Numbered from the stretch's first letter, positions 1 to 8,756 are shown. The stretch: 35,899 bases of DNA from an uncultured Lentisphaerota bacterium (GCA_903896595.1 CAITYL010000149.1:1-35899), one strand, 5' to 3'. Translations and numbers: made by a program. Notes: generated by a model from the letters alone, not told the origin.

Positions 1-58
1 AGGCCAATCCGAGCCGCGAACGAAGCGACCGCAGGGAGCGAAAGTGACCGGTCAAAAA
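1..58 (-). repeat. Partial copy of the long hairpin element seen at 30547 and 34194
   Basis: Read on the minus strand, the first 58 bases resemble the right half of the hairpin elements at 30547-30704 and 34194-34336. Shared blocks are GTGACCGGTCAA and GAACGAAGCG as read on the + strand. The middle differs from the other copies. The element runs off the left edge. No gene is seen in 1-150. Confidence 0.6.
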
Positions 59-150
59 GAATCCACTTTTCTTAAAGGTGGTTCTGCAAGAGGCGTTACG
101 TAAAGCATGAAGTATCCTGCGAAAGAACGACGAGGAACGCACCAAGCCCG

Positions 151-1179
151 TTGAAAACGAGAACGTCCATCACCCGAACGGAAGTTGCCAAGCTGGCCGG
201 GGTTTCCCACATGACGGTCACCCGCGCGCTCAGCGGGCACCCCAACGTTTCCCCGAAGGCGAAGGCGGCCGTCCTGGCCGCCTGCCAAGCACTCGACTAC
301 CGCCGCAACACGCTGGCCTCCTCGTTGCGGCGAAACCGAAGCAATTCCATCGGCGTCCTGGTTCCCACATTCAACCACAGTTTCTATGGCCGGATGTTGA
401 CGCAACTGGAGATGGACGCACGCCAGGTGGACTGTCATCTGATTGTCGTGCAAGGCGACCAAAGCAAGGCCAGTGTGACCCTGGAATGGGCGGACATTGA
501 GTTCCTATTGTCGCGCCAGATTGACGGATTGGTGGTGGATATGGCCTTGCCTTCCGAAGTCGAGGCGCGCCTGGCGCACGAAAAGCTCCCGTTAGTCTTC
601 GTGGATGCCCCGCCACAACTCGACTGCTTCGACTTTGTCGGCACCCAGGATGAAGAGGGCATGGAACAGTTGGTCGGGCATTTGATTGGCGCCGGGCACA
701 CGCGCATCGCCTTTCTAGCCGGGAGCTCAGGAAGCCGAACCAGTGACCCTCGCCTGGCCGGGTATAAAAAAGCCTTGCATGATCATGACCTTGCTTGTGA
801 TCCTGACTTGGTTATCCATTCGAATTTTTCTTACGACAGCGGCTATGCGGCCGCCAAGTCCCTGCTGAAACGCACCCGCGACTTTACGGCGATAGCCGGC
901 GTCAACGATTATGTGGCCATCGGCGCCATGGCCGCCCTGCACGAAGCCGGCTTGTCTGTCCCCAATGACGTCTCGGTCGGCGGCTTCTGCGGCGATGAAA
1001 ACGGGATCTTCTGTATTCCCTCCTTGACGACAGTGAAACAACCCATTGAACAAATCGCCTCCAAGGCGCTGGGACTCCTGCTGACGCGCATCACGCATCC
1101 AGACAACCCGCCGGTGTGCCTGCGCCTGCCGGGACGCCTGCTCCCGCGCGCCTCTTGCGCGGCCCCGCCACACCTCTGA
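151..1179 (+). CDS. LacI-family transcriptional regulator
   Basis: A 342-residue DNA-binding sugar-responsive repressor of normal LacI-family length. Residues 8-60 form the helix-turn-helix and hinge (TEVAKLAGVSHMTVTRALSG, then the YRRN segment). Residues 65-335 form the periplasmic-binding-protein-like effector domain, with the usual start (SIGVLVPTFNHSFY) and the G-HTRIAFLAG motif near 187. The start is TTG at 151, because the helix-turn-helix begins only a few residues later and no ATG fits; a weak GAGG lies 15 bases upstream. The residues matching LacI Tyr17-Gln18 are His-Met. The next gene has a LacI-type palindrome on its promoter (1251-1268), so that gene is the likeliest target (inference). 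The effector is unknown, presumably a sugar from the glycans attacked by the downstream hydrolases. Confidence 0.93.
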   Translation: MKTRTSITRTEVAKLAGVSHMTVTRALSGHPNVSPKAKAAVLAACQALDYRRNTLASSLRRNRSNSIGVLVPTFNHSFYGRMLTQLEMDARQVDCHLIVVQGDQSKASVTLEWADIEFLLSRQIDGLVVDMALPSEVEARLAHEKLPLVFVDAPPQLDCFDFVGTQDEEGMEQLVGHLIGAGHTRIAFLAGSSGSRTSDPRLAGYKKALHDHDLACDPDLVIHSNFSYDSGYAAAKSLLKRTRDFTAIAGVNDYVAIGAMAALHEAGLSVPNDVSVGGFCGDENGIFCIPSLTTVKQPIEQIASKALGLLLTRITHPDNPPVCLRLPGRLLPRASCAAPPHL

Positions 1180-1225
1180 CGCATCTAGAAACCAGACAGG
1201 CCCTTAAATTATTTTCCCTGCCCAC

Positions 1226-1253
1226 TTGACAAACTGGCGTTGGCGGCTAAATT
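1226..1253 (+). promoter_or_regulatory. Sigma-70-like promoter of the 1303 gene
   Basis: TTGACA at 1226-1231, a 16-base spacer, then TAAATT at 1248-1253. The -10 box overlaps the LacI-type palindrome by three bases, a good layout for repression. It lies 47 bases after the end of the regulator gene and 50 bases before the chosen start of the next gene. Confidence 0.6.
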
Positions 1254-1268
1254 GTTCTCGAAAACAAT
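1251..1268. promoter_or_regulatory. LacI-type operator palindrome
   Basis: ATTGTTCTCGAAAACAAT is an 18-base palindrome matching its reverse complement at 16 of 18 positions, centred on CG as in LacI/GalR-family operators. It begins inside the -10 box and covers the expected transcription start. The adjacent LacI-family gene (151-1179) is the obvious candidate ligand; that pairing is inference. Confidence 0.65.
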
Positions 1269-1302
1269 ACAAGGTGCCACCCTTAATCACGCGGTTCAAC
1301 TA

Positions 1303-2580
1303 ATGATAGTTAAATTTATTCAACTCGTAAAATCCCGGTGCTGGTTCGTGCTGGTCTTGGGCGTGGTGGCGACCCCGTGCGCTTCGGGCCGCGCGGTGGA
1401 TGCGACCGGTACGACCACACGGCCGTTCGACATCGGGGTTTATGTGAATGGCGACACTCACCCGCAAAACCTGCCGCCATCGAGAATGCTGGCGGACCTG
1501 GCGGGACACGGGATCACGCGTGCCGTCCTGCTGCCCAAGCAATATATGCAGCTTGCCCCGCTGGGTCTCAACTCGCTGGCCAAGCAGTGGGGGATCAGCC
1601 TTTATATCGGCAACATCGGCGGGGGTAGTGCCGAAGTGGATGAGCCGAACATGCGAATGATCATCAACTTGGTCAATAGTCATCCCGATTCGGATGCGGT
1701 GAAGGGATGGTATGCCGCGGACGAAGTTGAAGCGCAGCACCCCCCCAAGAGTGAAGCGTATTTACGTGGCTTCGTTTCCATGATCCGACGGCTGGATCCG
1801 CATCGGCGTGTGATCGTCAACCATGACGCGCGTACGCAAGGATGGGGCGGCCGGTTCGCATCGTTAGGAGAAGATGAATCGTGGTGTTCCGTGTTCTGGG
1901 CGAACCATTATGCAACCGAGTTCCTCCGGAAAACGATGGCGGTCCACCGGGCCGCGTATGGCGAAAAAGCCATGCCGTTGACCTTTGTCTACGGCGCGCA
2001 GTCGACCAACACGTTCAACGCCGAACAGAACATCATTGATGCGGGCCTCGCCAAGGTGAAGCTGGCCGACTTGAAAGCGCTCACCACCAGGGCCGACATC
2101 ACCGACTACATCTTAACCGCGTTCAAACTGGGTGCCTCGGGCGCCTCGTTTTTCGTTTATGACGGCTACTACGACTGGACCTTCTACACCCTCGTGGATG
2201 CCAGAGGCCAGTCGGTGAACGGCAAAATGGAAGGCATTCGGGACGCGGCCGATCAGATTGCCGCCACCGAAGGCCGGCCGGGCTTGGGACTGGAGGTGAA
2301 GGAAGGGGGGACAGACTTGTCCATCACCATCGCCACCCTTCCGAAAACCGGCGCGGTCAAAAGCGTGCAGGTGGAACTGAGCCACGACGGGGGCTATACC
2401 TGGATGGCAATCGGCGGGTTTGGGCCGACGGGCGGAATGGTCAAGCATACCGTGGCCAACCCCCCATTGCAGCGGCCCTACTGGAGCATGGTGCGTGCCC
2501 GTTGTTTCGACGGCCAAAACTATTCGCTCTGGTCGGTCTGGAACGTCTTTCCCTGGCGGGCGCCGCGCGCGTCGGAATAA
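1303..2580 (+). CDS. Secreted TIM-barrel glycosidase-like protein with C-terminal beta domain
   Basis: About 425 residues. The chosen start is the ATG at 1303, not the in-frame TTG at 1240, because it gives a proper signal peptide (two lysines and an arginine, then WFVLVLGVVATPCASG) and leaves the promoter and operator outside the gene. The mature protein reads like a (beta/alpha)8 glycosidase: GVYVNGD near the first strand, GWYAADEVE with acidic residues on a strand end, RRVIVNHDA, and a late FFVYDGYYDW strand. The last ~110 residues look like an Ig-like or fibronectin-like domain (VELSHDGGYTWMAIGG). I do not recognise the exact family; DUF4434-like hydrolases are the nearest guess. It is predicted to act on a polysaccharide outside the cytoplasm and to be controlled by the upstream LacI regulator. 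Confidence 0.72.
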   Translation: MIVKFIQLVKSRCWFVLVLGVVATPCASGRAVDATGTTTRPFDIGVYVNGDTHPQNLPPSRMLADLAGHGITRAVLLPKQYMQLAPLGLNSLAKQWGISLYIGNIGGGSAEVDEPNMRMIINLVNSHPDSDAVKGWYAADEVEAQHPPKSEAYLRGFVSMIRRLDPHRRVIVNHDARTQGWGGRFASLGEDESWCSVFWANHYATEFLRKTMAVHRAAYGEKAMPLTFVYGAQSTNTFNAEQNIIDAGLAKVKLADLKALTTRADITDYILTAFKLGASGASFFVYDGYYDWTFYTLVDARGQSVNGKMEGIRDAADQIAATEGRPGLGLEVKEGGTDLSITIATLPKTGAVKSVQVELSHDGGYTWMAIGGFGPTGGMVKHTVANPPLQRPYWSMVRARCFDGQNYSLWSVWNVFPWRAPRASE

Positions 2581-2719
2581 ATAAGCCGCTGCAAGCACGA
2601 AAGGAGGCAAGAACTGAACTGAGTGAGCAACCAACCACCGTGGTAAGGTAGTGTGAAATTAGCCGTGTTCTGTAACGGAGAGAGAAAAAAACTGCCGTCG
2701 AAAACCAACGTCGGCCGTG

Positions 2720-2765
2720 ATTCCTCCCCCTCCGGTTCAATCCATGAAATCAAAAGTCCGATCAC
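2720..2765 (+). repeat. Diverged copy of the 46-bp dispersed repeat
   Basis: Matches the repeats at 8711, 8924 and 11372 over their full length with about 12 differences; the core TGAAATCAAAA is intact. Its right end is 15 bases before the PEP-CTERM start codon. The rest of 2581-2719 holds nothing I can identify. Confidence 0.55.
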
Positions 2766-2780
2766 AACAGGAGCGTTAAA

Positions 2781-3413
2781 ATGAAGCCTCTAAGCATGCC
2801 AAAACTGCTGTCTCTCGGTCTCGTGTTCGTGTTCGTGTGCGTCCTGGCGCTGGCGCCGGCCATTCAGGCGGGTCCCATCACCGTGGTGGTTCCCAACGGC
2901 AACTTTGCGACGCCAGCCGTATCGGTTCCCCCTGGGTACGCCTCCAATCAGATTCCAGACTCCTGGAACTACAACGGCACCGCTTCTAAGGGCATGCAAG
3001 TAAACCAGTTCTACTTCGGTTCAGACATTAATGAGAGTGGAACTCTTAAGCAGCTCGACCTCGGAACGAACGTGCATGCCATTGGCGATATCTACACGCT
3101 GACGTTCGTCTCGGCCGGGTACAACGTCGGCACGTCAACCTTGACGGCGAATCTCTTGGTTGACGGAATCATGGTCGCGTACAAGAACGTCACGGGACCA
3201 TCTGCTACTCAAGGGTACTCGCTTGAGTGGACCGCCAATGCCACCGGCGCGTTGGGAATCAGTTTCGACTTCGCCGGCACTGGTCTGGCGCAGGTTGTCA
3301 TGCAGGAGGTGGGGCTATCCTATGCTCCCGTTCCCGAGCCGAGTGCCATGGCTCTATTGGCCACGGGCCTGCTCGGATTGCTCTGGCGGGCGCCGGGTGG
3401 AAAACGGCGCTAA
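2781..3413 (+). CDS. PEP-CTERM sorting-domain protein
   Basis: A 210-residue exported protein. ATG at 2781 is preceded by a strong ribosome site, AGGAG at 2769-2773. Residues 1-30 form a signal peptide (hydrophobic core VFVFVCVLALAPAIQAG). The middle is Ser/Thr/Asn/Gly-rich and starts with NGNFATP, a motif common in putative carbohydrate-binding PEP-CTERM proteins. The C-terminus has the full tripartite signal: VPEPSAMALLATGLLGLLW, then the basic tail GGKRR. Proteins of this class are thought to be processed by exosortase and passed to the cell surface or exopolysaccharide. No exosortase gene is in the window. A terminator follows at 3478, so it ends this transcription unit. Confidence 0.9.
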   Translation: MKPLSMPKLLSLGLVFVFVCVLALAPAIQAGPITVVVPNGNFATPAVSVPPGYASNQIPDSWNYNGTASKGMQVNQFYFGSDINESGTLKQLDLGTNVHAIGDIYTLTFVSAGYNVGTSTLTANLLVDGIMVAYKNVTGPSATQGYSLEWTANATGALGISFDFAGTGLAQVVMQEVGLSYAPVPEPSAMALLATGLLGLLWRAPGGKRR

Positions 3414-3477
3414 CGGCAACGTCCCCTACTCTTCAGGAGCGGGGGCAAGTCTTGCGCTTGCATGATTTGACATCAGC

Positions 3478-3522
3478 AACGGGCACACCAAATCGTCTTT
3501 CTCGATTTTTGTGCCCGTTTTA
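3478..3522 (+). terminator. Intrinsic terminator after the PEP-CTERM gene
   Basis: A perfect 10-base stem (AACGGGCACA with TGTGCCCGTT) at 3478-3487 and 3510-3519. The loop carries a second short stem (AAATCG with CGATTT). A short T-run follows. It separates the first transcription unit from the genes starting at 3650. Confidence 0.75.
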
Positions 3523-3547
3523 CTTACGATTAAAAAATGCGTATAGT
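3519..3547 (+). promoter_or_regulatory. Putative promoter for the 3650-8485 operon
   Basis: TTTACT at 3519-3524, a 17-base spacer, TATAGT at 3542-3547, starting at the end of the terminator. The spacing is ideal and both boxes are near consensus. The leader to the 3650 start would be about 95 bases. Confidence 0.45.
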
Positions 3548-3553
3548 AGATTA

Positions 3554-3596
3554 GGGCTGCAAGCGCTGAACTACAGTAGTGAATAATCCAGGCTAG
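3554..3596 (+). repeat. Right half of the REP-like element found whole at 28471-28582
   Basis: Matches 28550-28588 with about seven differences, from GGGCTGCAAG to CAGGCTAG. Its TGAATAATCCAGG end is the exact reverse complement of the left end of the 28471 copy, which supports one family with inverted ends. The left half is missing here. Confidence 0.55.
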
Positions 3597-3623
3597 TAAC
3601 ATCTTCACCCACACCACCCCCAG

Positions 3624-3645
3624 TGAAACCAAAATTCCTCTCAGT
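3624..3645 (+). repeat. Short remnant of the 46-bp dispersed repeat
   Basis: Twenty of 22 bases match the right half of the repeats at 8711, 8924 and 11372. It ends just before the ATG at 3650. A longer reading of the next gene from GTG at 3623 would translate this repeat, one reason to prefer the ATG. Confidence 0.4.
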
Positions 3646-3649
3646 TCCA

Positions 3650-6418
3650 ATGAATCCGCGGCAGCACCCCGACGACGTGCGCCGCGCCGTGAAGCCGCCG
3701 GACCGGGCCACGTTTAAGAATCGCCTGCAGTTCATGGCGTTGCGCAGCCTGGACCAGAACTATCTGGCGGAGCTCGACCGCTACACGCGGAACGACCGGC
3801 TAGGCGACATCGTTTGGCCCCATTACCAGATGATCTACGCCACCAATGTCGAGGCGATGGTCAAGGAACTCAAACGGCGGGATCTCTATCTGTTCGATCT
3901 TTGGGGCTTTGTGCCGGGCTCCGGTCCGGGCGGAGAATGGCAGCAGTTCAAGGTGCCGGACGGCATCCTGCCGATGTTCGAACGCGAACTTGGCGACCGC
4001 TGGCTGGGGATGGACAACGGCGAGCAGGACGGACGCTATGTCGGCAGCTACGCCGGGCAGATGGTGCCCTACGGCACCGACCGGGCCGAACAGTACCTGA
4101 ACTTCCAGCGCCATTTCGAACGCGTGGGTGACTTGCTCGGCAACAAAATGGCCACCCTGATTTCGCTCAATTTCGGCCATTATTTCATGCGCGAAGGCGT
4201 CTACACGCTGATCGGCGCGGAAACTGCCCAGGCCCTGCCCAACTCACAGCTCTACTACGCCTTCATCCGGGGTGCGGGCAAGCAGTACGGCGTACCCTGG
4301 TTCGGCAATATCTCGGTCTTCAACCGCTGGGGCTACAAGAACTACGCGGATTCCCCAGCCGATCCGCAGAGCGGCGGCACCAAGGGCACCAGTCTCGCGC
4401 TGATGAAACGTCTCATGTACACGCAGATGCTCTACAACTCGGTGGCGGTGGGCTTCGAGTCCGCCTACTACACCGACGCCGGAGAACTTAGTCCCGTCGG
4501 TGTCATTCAGCAAAACGCGGTTCGCTGGTCCGAAACCCACGGCGATCCGGGCGTCATGCACGTTCCGATCGCGGTGATGCTTGATTTCCACTCGGGTTGG
4601 AGTTTTCCGCGCCACCTTTATTCCGATGAGATTTACAAGGTCTGGGGCGCGTTGCCCTACGACGCGGGCGACTACTTGACCGACGGCGTCTTCGACCTGC
4701 TTTATCCCGGGTATCAGGATGCCTCTTATTTCCGCGACGAGCGCGGATTCATGGCGTCTACGCCCTTCGGCGATCTTGCGGACTGCCTGCTGAGCGATGC
4801 GCCCGACTGGCTCCTGCGCCAATACGCCGTGCTGGTGGTGGCGGGCCGGCTCGAACCCTCCGCCGAGCTTGCCGACACGCTCACGGCCTATGTGCGCCAG
4901 GGCGGCCATCTTGTCCTGACCGCCGCCAACACCACCCGCCTGTTCCCGGACGGGATCGCCGGCATCCGGGTGTTGCCGGAAACGGTGACGTGCCGCACAG
5001 CAGAAGGCCCGGTCACGCTGCATGCGCTCGACCTATCGGATGCCGCGACAACGGTGTGCCGCCTCGGCGGGAGAACGTCCGCCGCGGCCCGCGGCGCCTG
5101 GGACAAGGGGCAAGTCACGGTTTTCGCCTCGCCGTATGGAATTGCGGAGGCGCCGCAGTGCGCGCTCCCCGCGACCGCCGGCGAGGAGACGCCGCTCGCC
5201 AAGCCCTACCCGCTTCTCCCGCATGTCCGTGACACGCTCCGCCCGCTTTTCCAAGCACTGATGTTCTTCGGCACGCATGGCGCCACGGTCGGTGACGGCC
5301 TGAGTTTAGTGACCTGCCGCCGCGCGGCGGGCGAGTACACCGTCGCGCTTTGCAACAACACGTGGGAGGCAAAGCCATTCGCGCTCGTTGCACTCGCCGG
5401 TACGATCACCAGCGTGACGGAACTGCCAACGGACACCGCTGAAAAAACCGCCGTCGGATTCCGGCCGGAAACCGTCACCACCACGGTCGGCGAAGACACC
5501 GGCAACCGCATCGCCGGCGGCGCGGTGCGCCTGTTCCGCATCCGCACCGACGAAACCAGCGGCGCCAATCCTGTGGAAGCGCCCCCGTTTGCCCCGCCGC
5601 CGCCCAATCCGACCCGGCGCGGATTGGCGTTGCGCGACCCGGTTTCGCTCCGGCGGGAACTGCTCTTGCGGCCCACCTTCTTCCGTCACTTTGATACCGT
5701 ACTGGTGGATTGGCGCCACGTGTCGGAGCGTACGCCGGCGGCACTCGCCAGCCAGGCCGGCTGGTTGCAACGGCAAGGCGTGCGGATCATAGTTGACTTA
5801 TCTTCCGGCCTCAACCTGTTCCCCGATCTCCGCCTGGTGAACAACGATCCAAAGGAGCATGCCCGCTCTTTGGCCATGCTGGATGACCTGGTGGAAAAAA
5901 TGACAGCCCTCGCGGCGAAAGACCTCGTGATTACCCTGCATCGTCCCCCGGAAAACAACTATACCCGCGACCAGTACGACGTCTCGATCACAGACGGCTG
6001 CCGCACGCTCGCCCGCAAAGCAGCCGCCGCCGGGATCGATGTTCATCTGCGGCAAACGCCGCAAAAGGAAACGCCGACGCTCGACGCCCTCGCGCATTGG
6101 GTCAATGCCGTCAACGAACCCAACTTCCGGGCCGCGCCCGCGCTCGCCGCCCTTTTAGCGTCAGGGGCCGAGCCTGCGGCCCTGGCGCGCCAGCTTGCGG
6201 ATTTTTCCTGCGACCTAGTGCTGCTGGCGGCCTGCGAGCGCGATCAGAACGGGCAGTTGTGGAATCTCCACGCGCCGCTTTGCCATTACGAGAACCGCGC
6301 CGTGCTCGCGCCGCTGATCGCCGTGCTGAAAAACAAGCACGGCATCTTGGTGCTCGATGCCTGCTATCGCTCCCGCGACGACGAATACCGTGACGCCCAG
6401 TTGGTGGAGAGAGCATAA
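3650..6418 (+). CDS. Large glycosidase-like protein with two predicted TIM barrels
   Basis: About 922 residues and no signal peptide, so probably cytoplasmic. Residues ~15-320 read as a glycosidase-like barrel (LYLFDLWGFVPGSGPGG, WLGMDNGEQDGRY with acidic residues, AVGFESAYYTDAGE late). Residues ~385-440 look like the flavodoxin-like or GATase-like middle domain of family-42-type beta-galactosidases (VLVVAGRLEP, YVRQGGHLVLTAAN). A beta-rich stretch and a proline-rich linker (PPFAPPPPNP, ~650) follow. The last ~260 residues resemble a xylose-isomerase-like barrel (VLVDWRH, KDLVITLHRP, GIDVHLRQTP, HGILVLDACY). I cannot name the family. The start is ATG 3650, because the upstream GTG at 3623 would translate a dispersed repeat; no clear ribosome site supports either. 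It is followed after 55 bases by the pseudopilin gene, so an operon is likely. Confidence 0.65.
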   Translation: MNPRQHPDDVRRAVKPPDRATFKNRLQFMALRSLDQNYLAELDRYTRNDRLGDIVWPHYQMIYATNVEAMVKELKRRDLYLFDLWGFVPGSGPGGEWQQFKVPDGILPMFERELGDRWLGMDNGEQDGRYVGSYAGQMVPYGTDRAEQYLNFQRHFERVGDLLGNKMATLISLNFGHYFMREGVYTLIGAETAQALPNSQLYYAFIRGAGKQYGVPWFGNISVFNRWGYKNYADSPADPQSGGTKGTSLALMKRLMYTQMLYNSVAVGFESAYYTDAGELSPVGVIQQNAVRWSETHGDPGVMHVPIAVMLDFHSGWSFPRHLYSDEIYKVWGALPYDAGDYLTDGVFDLLYPGYQDASYFRDERGFMASTPFGDLADCLLSDAPDWLLRQYAVLVVAGRLEPSAELADTLTAYVRQGGHLVLTAANTTRLFPDGIAGIRVLPETVTCRTAEGPVTLHALDLSDAATTVCRLGGRTSAAARGAWDKGQVTVFASPYGIAEAPQCALPATAGEETPLAKPYPLLPHVRDTLRPLFQALMFFGTHGATVGDGLSLVTCRRAAGEYTVALCNNTWEAKPFALVALAGTITSVTELPTDTAEKTAVGFRPETVTTTVGEDTGNRIAGGAVRLFRIRTDETSGANPVEAPPFAPPPPNPTRRGLALRDPVSLRRELLLRPTFFRHFDTVLVDWRHVSERTPAALASQAGWLQRQGVRIIVDLSSGLNLFPDLRLVNNDPKEHARSLAMLDDLVEKMTALAAKDLVITLHRPPENNYTRDQYDVSITDGCRTLARKAAAAGIDVHLRQTPQKETPTLDALAHWVNAVNEPNFRAAPALAALLASGAEPAALARQLADFSCDLVLLAACERDQNGQLWNLHAPLCHYENRAVLAPLIAVLKNKHGILVLDACYRSRDDEYRDAQLVERA

Positions 6419-6473
6419 GCCGGCCGTTCCATGCAACATCCTACGCACAATTCCGTCCAACTGAAGAACCCCC

Positions 6474-7118
6474 ATGCAAACAAACAAGAATGCAGCCTTC
6501 ACGCTGATTGAATTATTGGTCGTGATCGCGATCATCGCCGTGCTGGCGGCGATGTTGTTGCCTGCCCTTCGTCACGCTAAGCAGTCCAGCCTGCGCGCCA
6601 CCTGCGCGAGCAACCTCCATCAAATTATGCTCGCCGAGCAAATGTACGAGGATGACTACAACGAGGCGTTCCCGTTGTGGCCGGCAATGATTAACGATCC
6701 GGGCGGCCACTACGGTAAAGTCTGGAAAGGGGCGCCCTATTTGCGGGATATCCTCTGTCCCGGTTACCTGTCCTCCAATAAAGTGTTCGATGATCCCGCG
6801 AACGCACCCGAGACCACCTGGAGCTGGGCCTATGAATTCTATCGTATGATAGGCAACGACTATGTCTGCAATACGGATCCGATCTCCCCGGTCGGCATTG
6901 ACTATCGGCGCAAAGTGCGTGCCCCGGTGAAAGCCCCCTACCTCTGGGATTTGAATTACATGGACGCCACATCGCCGTTTAACCAAAGGGGCGGGAGCGC
7001 CCAATTCGCCCACCAGAGCGGCATCAATGTGGCTTACCTGGACGGACGCGTGGAGTTGGTTCAAGTGCCTAATGGTATTGATTTTTTCACCACCAACTAC
7101 ATGCAGGGCTGGCAATGA
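6474..7118 (+). CDS. Pseudopilin-like protein, prepilin N-terminus and H-X9-DG C-terminus
   Basis: A 214-residue protein with the type IV prepilin/type II pseudopilin N-terminus: short basic leader, [20 protein letters not shown] at residues 9-28, Glu at +5 (E13) after the cleavage site. Near the C-terminus, [14 protein letters not shown] fits the H-X9-DG motif common in the many pseudopilin-like proteins of Planctomycetes, Verrucomicrobia and Lentisphaerota. The family is membrane-anchored after peptidase processing; its role is not settled. Here it sits between a glycosidase-like gene (55 bases upstream) and an alpha-L-fucosidase (71 bases downstream), all on one strand, suggesting it works at the cell envelope with glycan breakdown. 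That role is inference. Confidence 0.88.
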   Translation: MQTNKNAAFTLIELLVVIAIIAVLAAMLLPALRHAKQSSLRATCASNLHQIMLAEQMYEDDYNEAFPLWPAMINDPGGHYGKVWKGAPYLRDILCPGYLSSNKVFDDPANAPETTWSWAYEFYRMIGNDYVCNTDPISPVGIDYRRKVRAPVKAPYLWDLNYMDATSPFNQRGGSAQFAHQSGINVAYLDGRVELVQVPNGIDFFTTNYMQGWQ

Positions 7119-7189
7119 TATGCATTTGGACGCGCATCTCCCCGTACTCGGCGCCGCCTAAAAAAGGCCATCCGACAGGTTGATTAAAA

Positions 7190-8485
7190 ATGTCATCTCC
7201 ATCACGAACCGACTGGTTCACCCATGCGCGCTTCGGTATGTTCATCCATTTCGGGCTCTATTCCGTGCCGGCCTACCAGGAATGGTGCCGGACCCGTGAC
7301 CGCATCCCGGACGCGACCTACCACGGCTACATGAAACAGTTCAAGGCCGATCGCTGGAATCCGGCACGCTGGGCCGAACTGGCCGCCCGCGCAGGCATGA
7401 AATACTCCGTGATGACCGCCAAGCATCATGACGGCTTCTGCCTGTTCGACAGCAGACATACAGATTTCAAAGCGACAAAGGCTCCCGTCGGCCGGGACTT
7501 GATCCAGGACTACCTAGCGGCGTTCCGCGGCGTCGGCTTGCACGCTGGGCTTTACTATTCGCTCCTAGACTGGGAGCATCCTGATTACGCCTTGGATCGC
7601 ATCCACCCCCGCCGCAACGACCCTGATTGGAACAAGCCCTTGGGCGTGACCCCGGAACCCCACCGTGACATGACCAAGTACCGCGACTACATGTTCAAGC
7701 AAATCCGCGAGTTGCTGGAAAATTACGGCGAAATCCCGCTCATGTGGTTCGACTTCTCCTTTGACGAGAAGGGGCCGGAAGACTGGGACGCAGCGAATTT
7801 GCTTAACCTCATCCGGTCGCTCCAACCCGGCATCGTCCTCAACAGCCGTCTGGATCGCGGTCACCTCGACATCATCGCCAGCAAGCGCAAGTACGCCGGC
7901 GATTTCATGACGCCGGAACAGTTTGTGCCGGAGGAAGGGTGCCGCGACGCCGTGGGCAACCTCGTTCCTTGGGAGTCGTGCATCACCCTCAACGACAACT
8001 GGTGCTACGTCCGAGACGACCCAAATTTCAAGACCCCAACCCAAGTGATCCGCCTGCTGGTCGAGTGCGTCAGCAAAGGCGGCAATTTGCTGCTCAATGT
8101 CGGGCCCACGGCACGCGGCGACATCCAGCCTGAGGCCGTGGAAATTCTCACCCAAGTCGGCGACTGGATGCAATTGCACGGCGACAGCATTCACGGCTGC
8201 GGCCACGCCGGCTTGCCCAAGCCGGACTGGGGCAGATGGACACGCCGGGGAGATCGCCTTTTCGCACATGTCTTTAATCCGCCGACCGGCCCTCTGGTCC
8301 TGGTCGGCTGGGGAGGCAAAATCGACAGCGCCACCCTGCTTGCCGACGGCAGCTGCATCAACATGTCAACGCCGTGGATGTTCAAGGAATGCACCAGCCC
8401 CGACGCCTACTTGACCCTGCCCGCACAGCGCGCCCTGAATGGCCATGACACCGTCATTGAACTCAAATTAAAGGTGGGCGTGTGA
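7190..8485 (+). CDS. Alpha-L-fucosidase, glycoside hydrolase family 29
   Basis: A 431-residue GH29 enzyme that releases alpha-linked L-fucose with retention. Motifs seen: WFTHARFGMFIHFGLYS at the N-terminus (residues 9-25), TAKHHDGFCLFDS (76-88), SRHTDF (88-93), and LMWFDFSF (184-191), whose Asp188 is the expected nucleophile. LLLNVGPTARGDIQPEAVEI lies further on and a C-terminal beta domain follows. Length is normal. No signal peptide is present, so it is likely cytoplasmic and acts on imported oligosaccharides. The ATG at 7190 has only a weak CAGG upstream. It is the last gene of the probable 3650-8485 operon. A fucosidase implies that the cluster handles fucose-containing glycans such as fucoidan, mucin or plant xyloglucan; which of these cannot be told. 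Confidence 0.93.
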   Translation: MSSPSRTDWFTHARFGMFIHFGLYSVPAYQEWCRTRDRIPDATYHGYMKQFKADRWNPARWAELAARAGMKYSVMTAKHHDGFCLFDSRHTDFKATKAPVGRDLIQDYLAAFRGVGLHAGLYYSLLDWEHPDYALDRIHPRRNDPDWNKPLGVTPEPHRDMTKYRDYMFKQIRELLENYGEIPLMWFDFSFDEKGPEDWDAANLLNLIRSLQPGIVLNSRLDRGHLDIIASKRKYAGDFMTPEQFVPEEGCRDAVGNLVPWESCITLNDNWCYVRDDPNFKTPTQVIRLLVECVSKGGNLLLNVGPTARGDIQPEAVEILTQVGDWMQLHGDSIHGCGHAGLPKPDWGRWTRRGDRLFAHVFNPPTGPLVLVGWGGKIDSATLLADGSCINMSTPWMFKECTSPDAYLTLPAQRALNGHDTVIELKLKVGV

Positions 8486-8519
8486 CAGCGTCACCCATCC
8501 GCCATCAACCGCGCAAGCG

Positions 8520-8710
8520 TTAGCCGGCGGCGCCGGGCTTGATGAGCACCTTGAGGGTGCCGGGGCGGGCGGCATGGGCCCAGGCTTCCGGGGCGCGTTC
8601 CAGCGGGTATTCGGCCGCCACCAGACGCACAACGGGCGGGGCATCGGCGGCCGCCAGCCAGGCCAGGGCGGCGGGGAACGGGCCGCAACGCGAACCGACA
8701 ACGGTAATTT
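8520..8710 (-). pseudogene. C-terminal fragment of a zinc-type (MDR) alcohol dehydrogenase
   Basis: The minus strand encodes about 63 residues beginning ITVVGSRCGPFPAAL and ending RPGTLKVLIKPGAAG then TAA. This is the usual C-terminal end of medium-chain dehydrogenases (VVGSR-GPF, then the LE-APEAW and PGTLKVL motifs). There is no start codon and no N-terminal three quarters: the fragment stops exactly at the 46-bp repeat at 8711. Confidence 0.75.
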
Positions 8711-8756
8711 ATTCCCCCCTTCCGATCCAAAGCCTGAAATCAAAATTCCTATCAGT
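8711..8756 (+). repeat. 46-bp dispersed repeat, copy 1
   Basis: Begins ATTCCCCCCTTCCGATC and ends AATTCCTATCAGT. It is nearly identical to 8924-8969 and 11372-11417, in the same orientation. Truncated gene fragments abut both sides. It has no obvious hairpin or open reading frame of its own. Confidence 0.85.

Noticed and set aside
96..103. TTACGTAA palindrome upstream of the first LacI gene as an autoregulatory operator
   Set aside because: Only eight bases, not extended on either side, and with no promoter boxes around it; far weaker than the palindrome at 1251.
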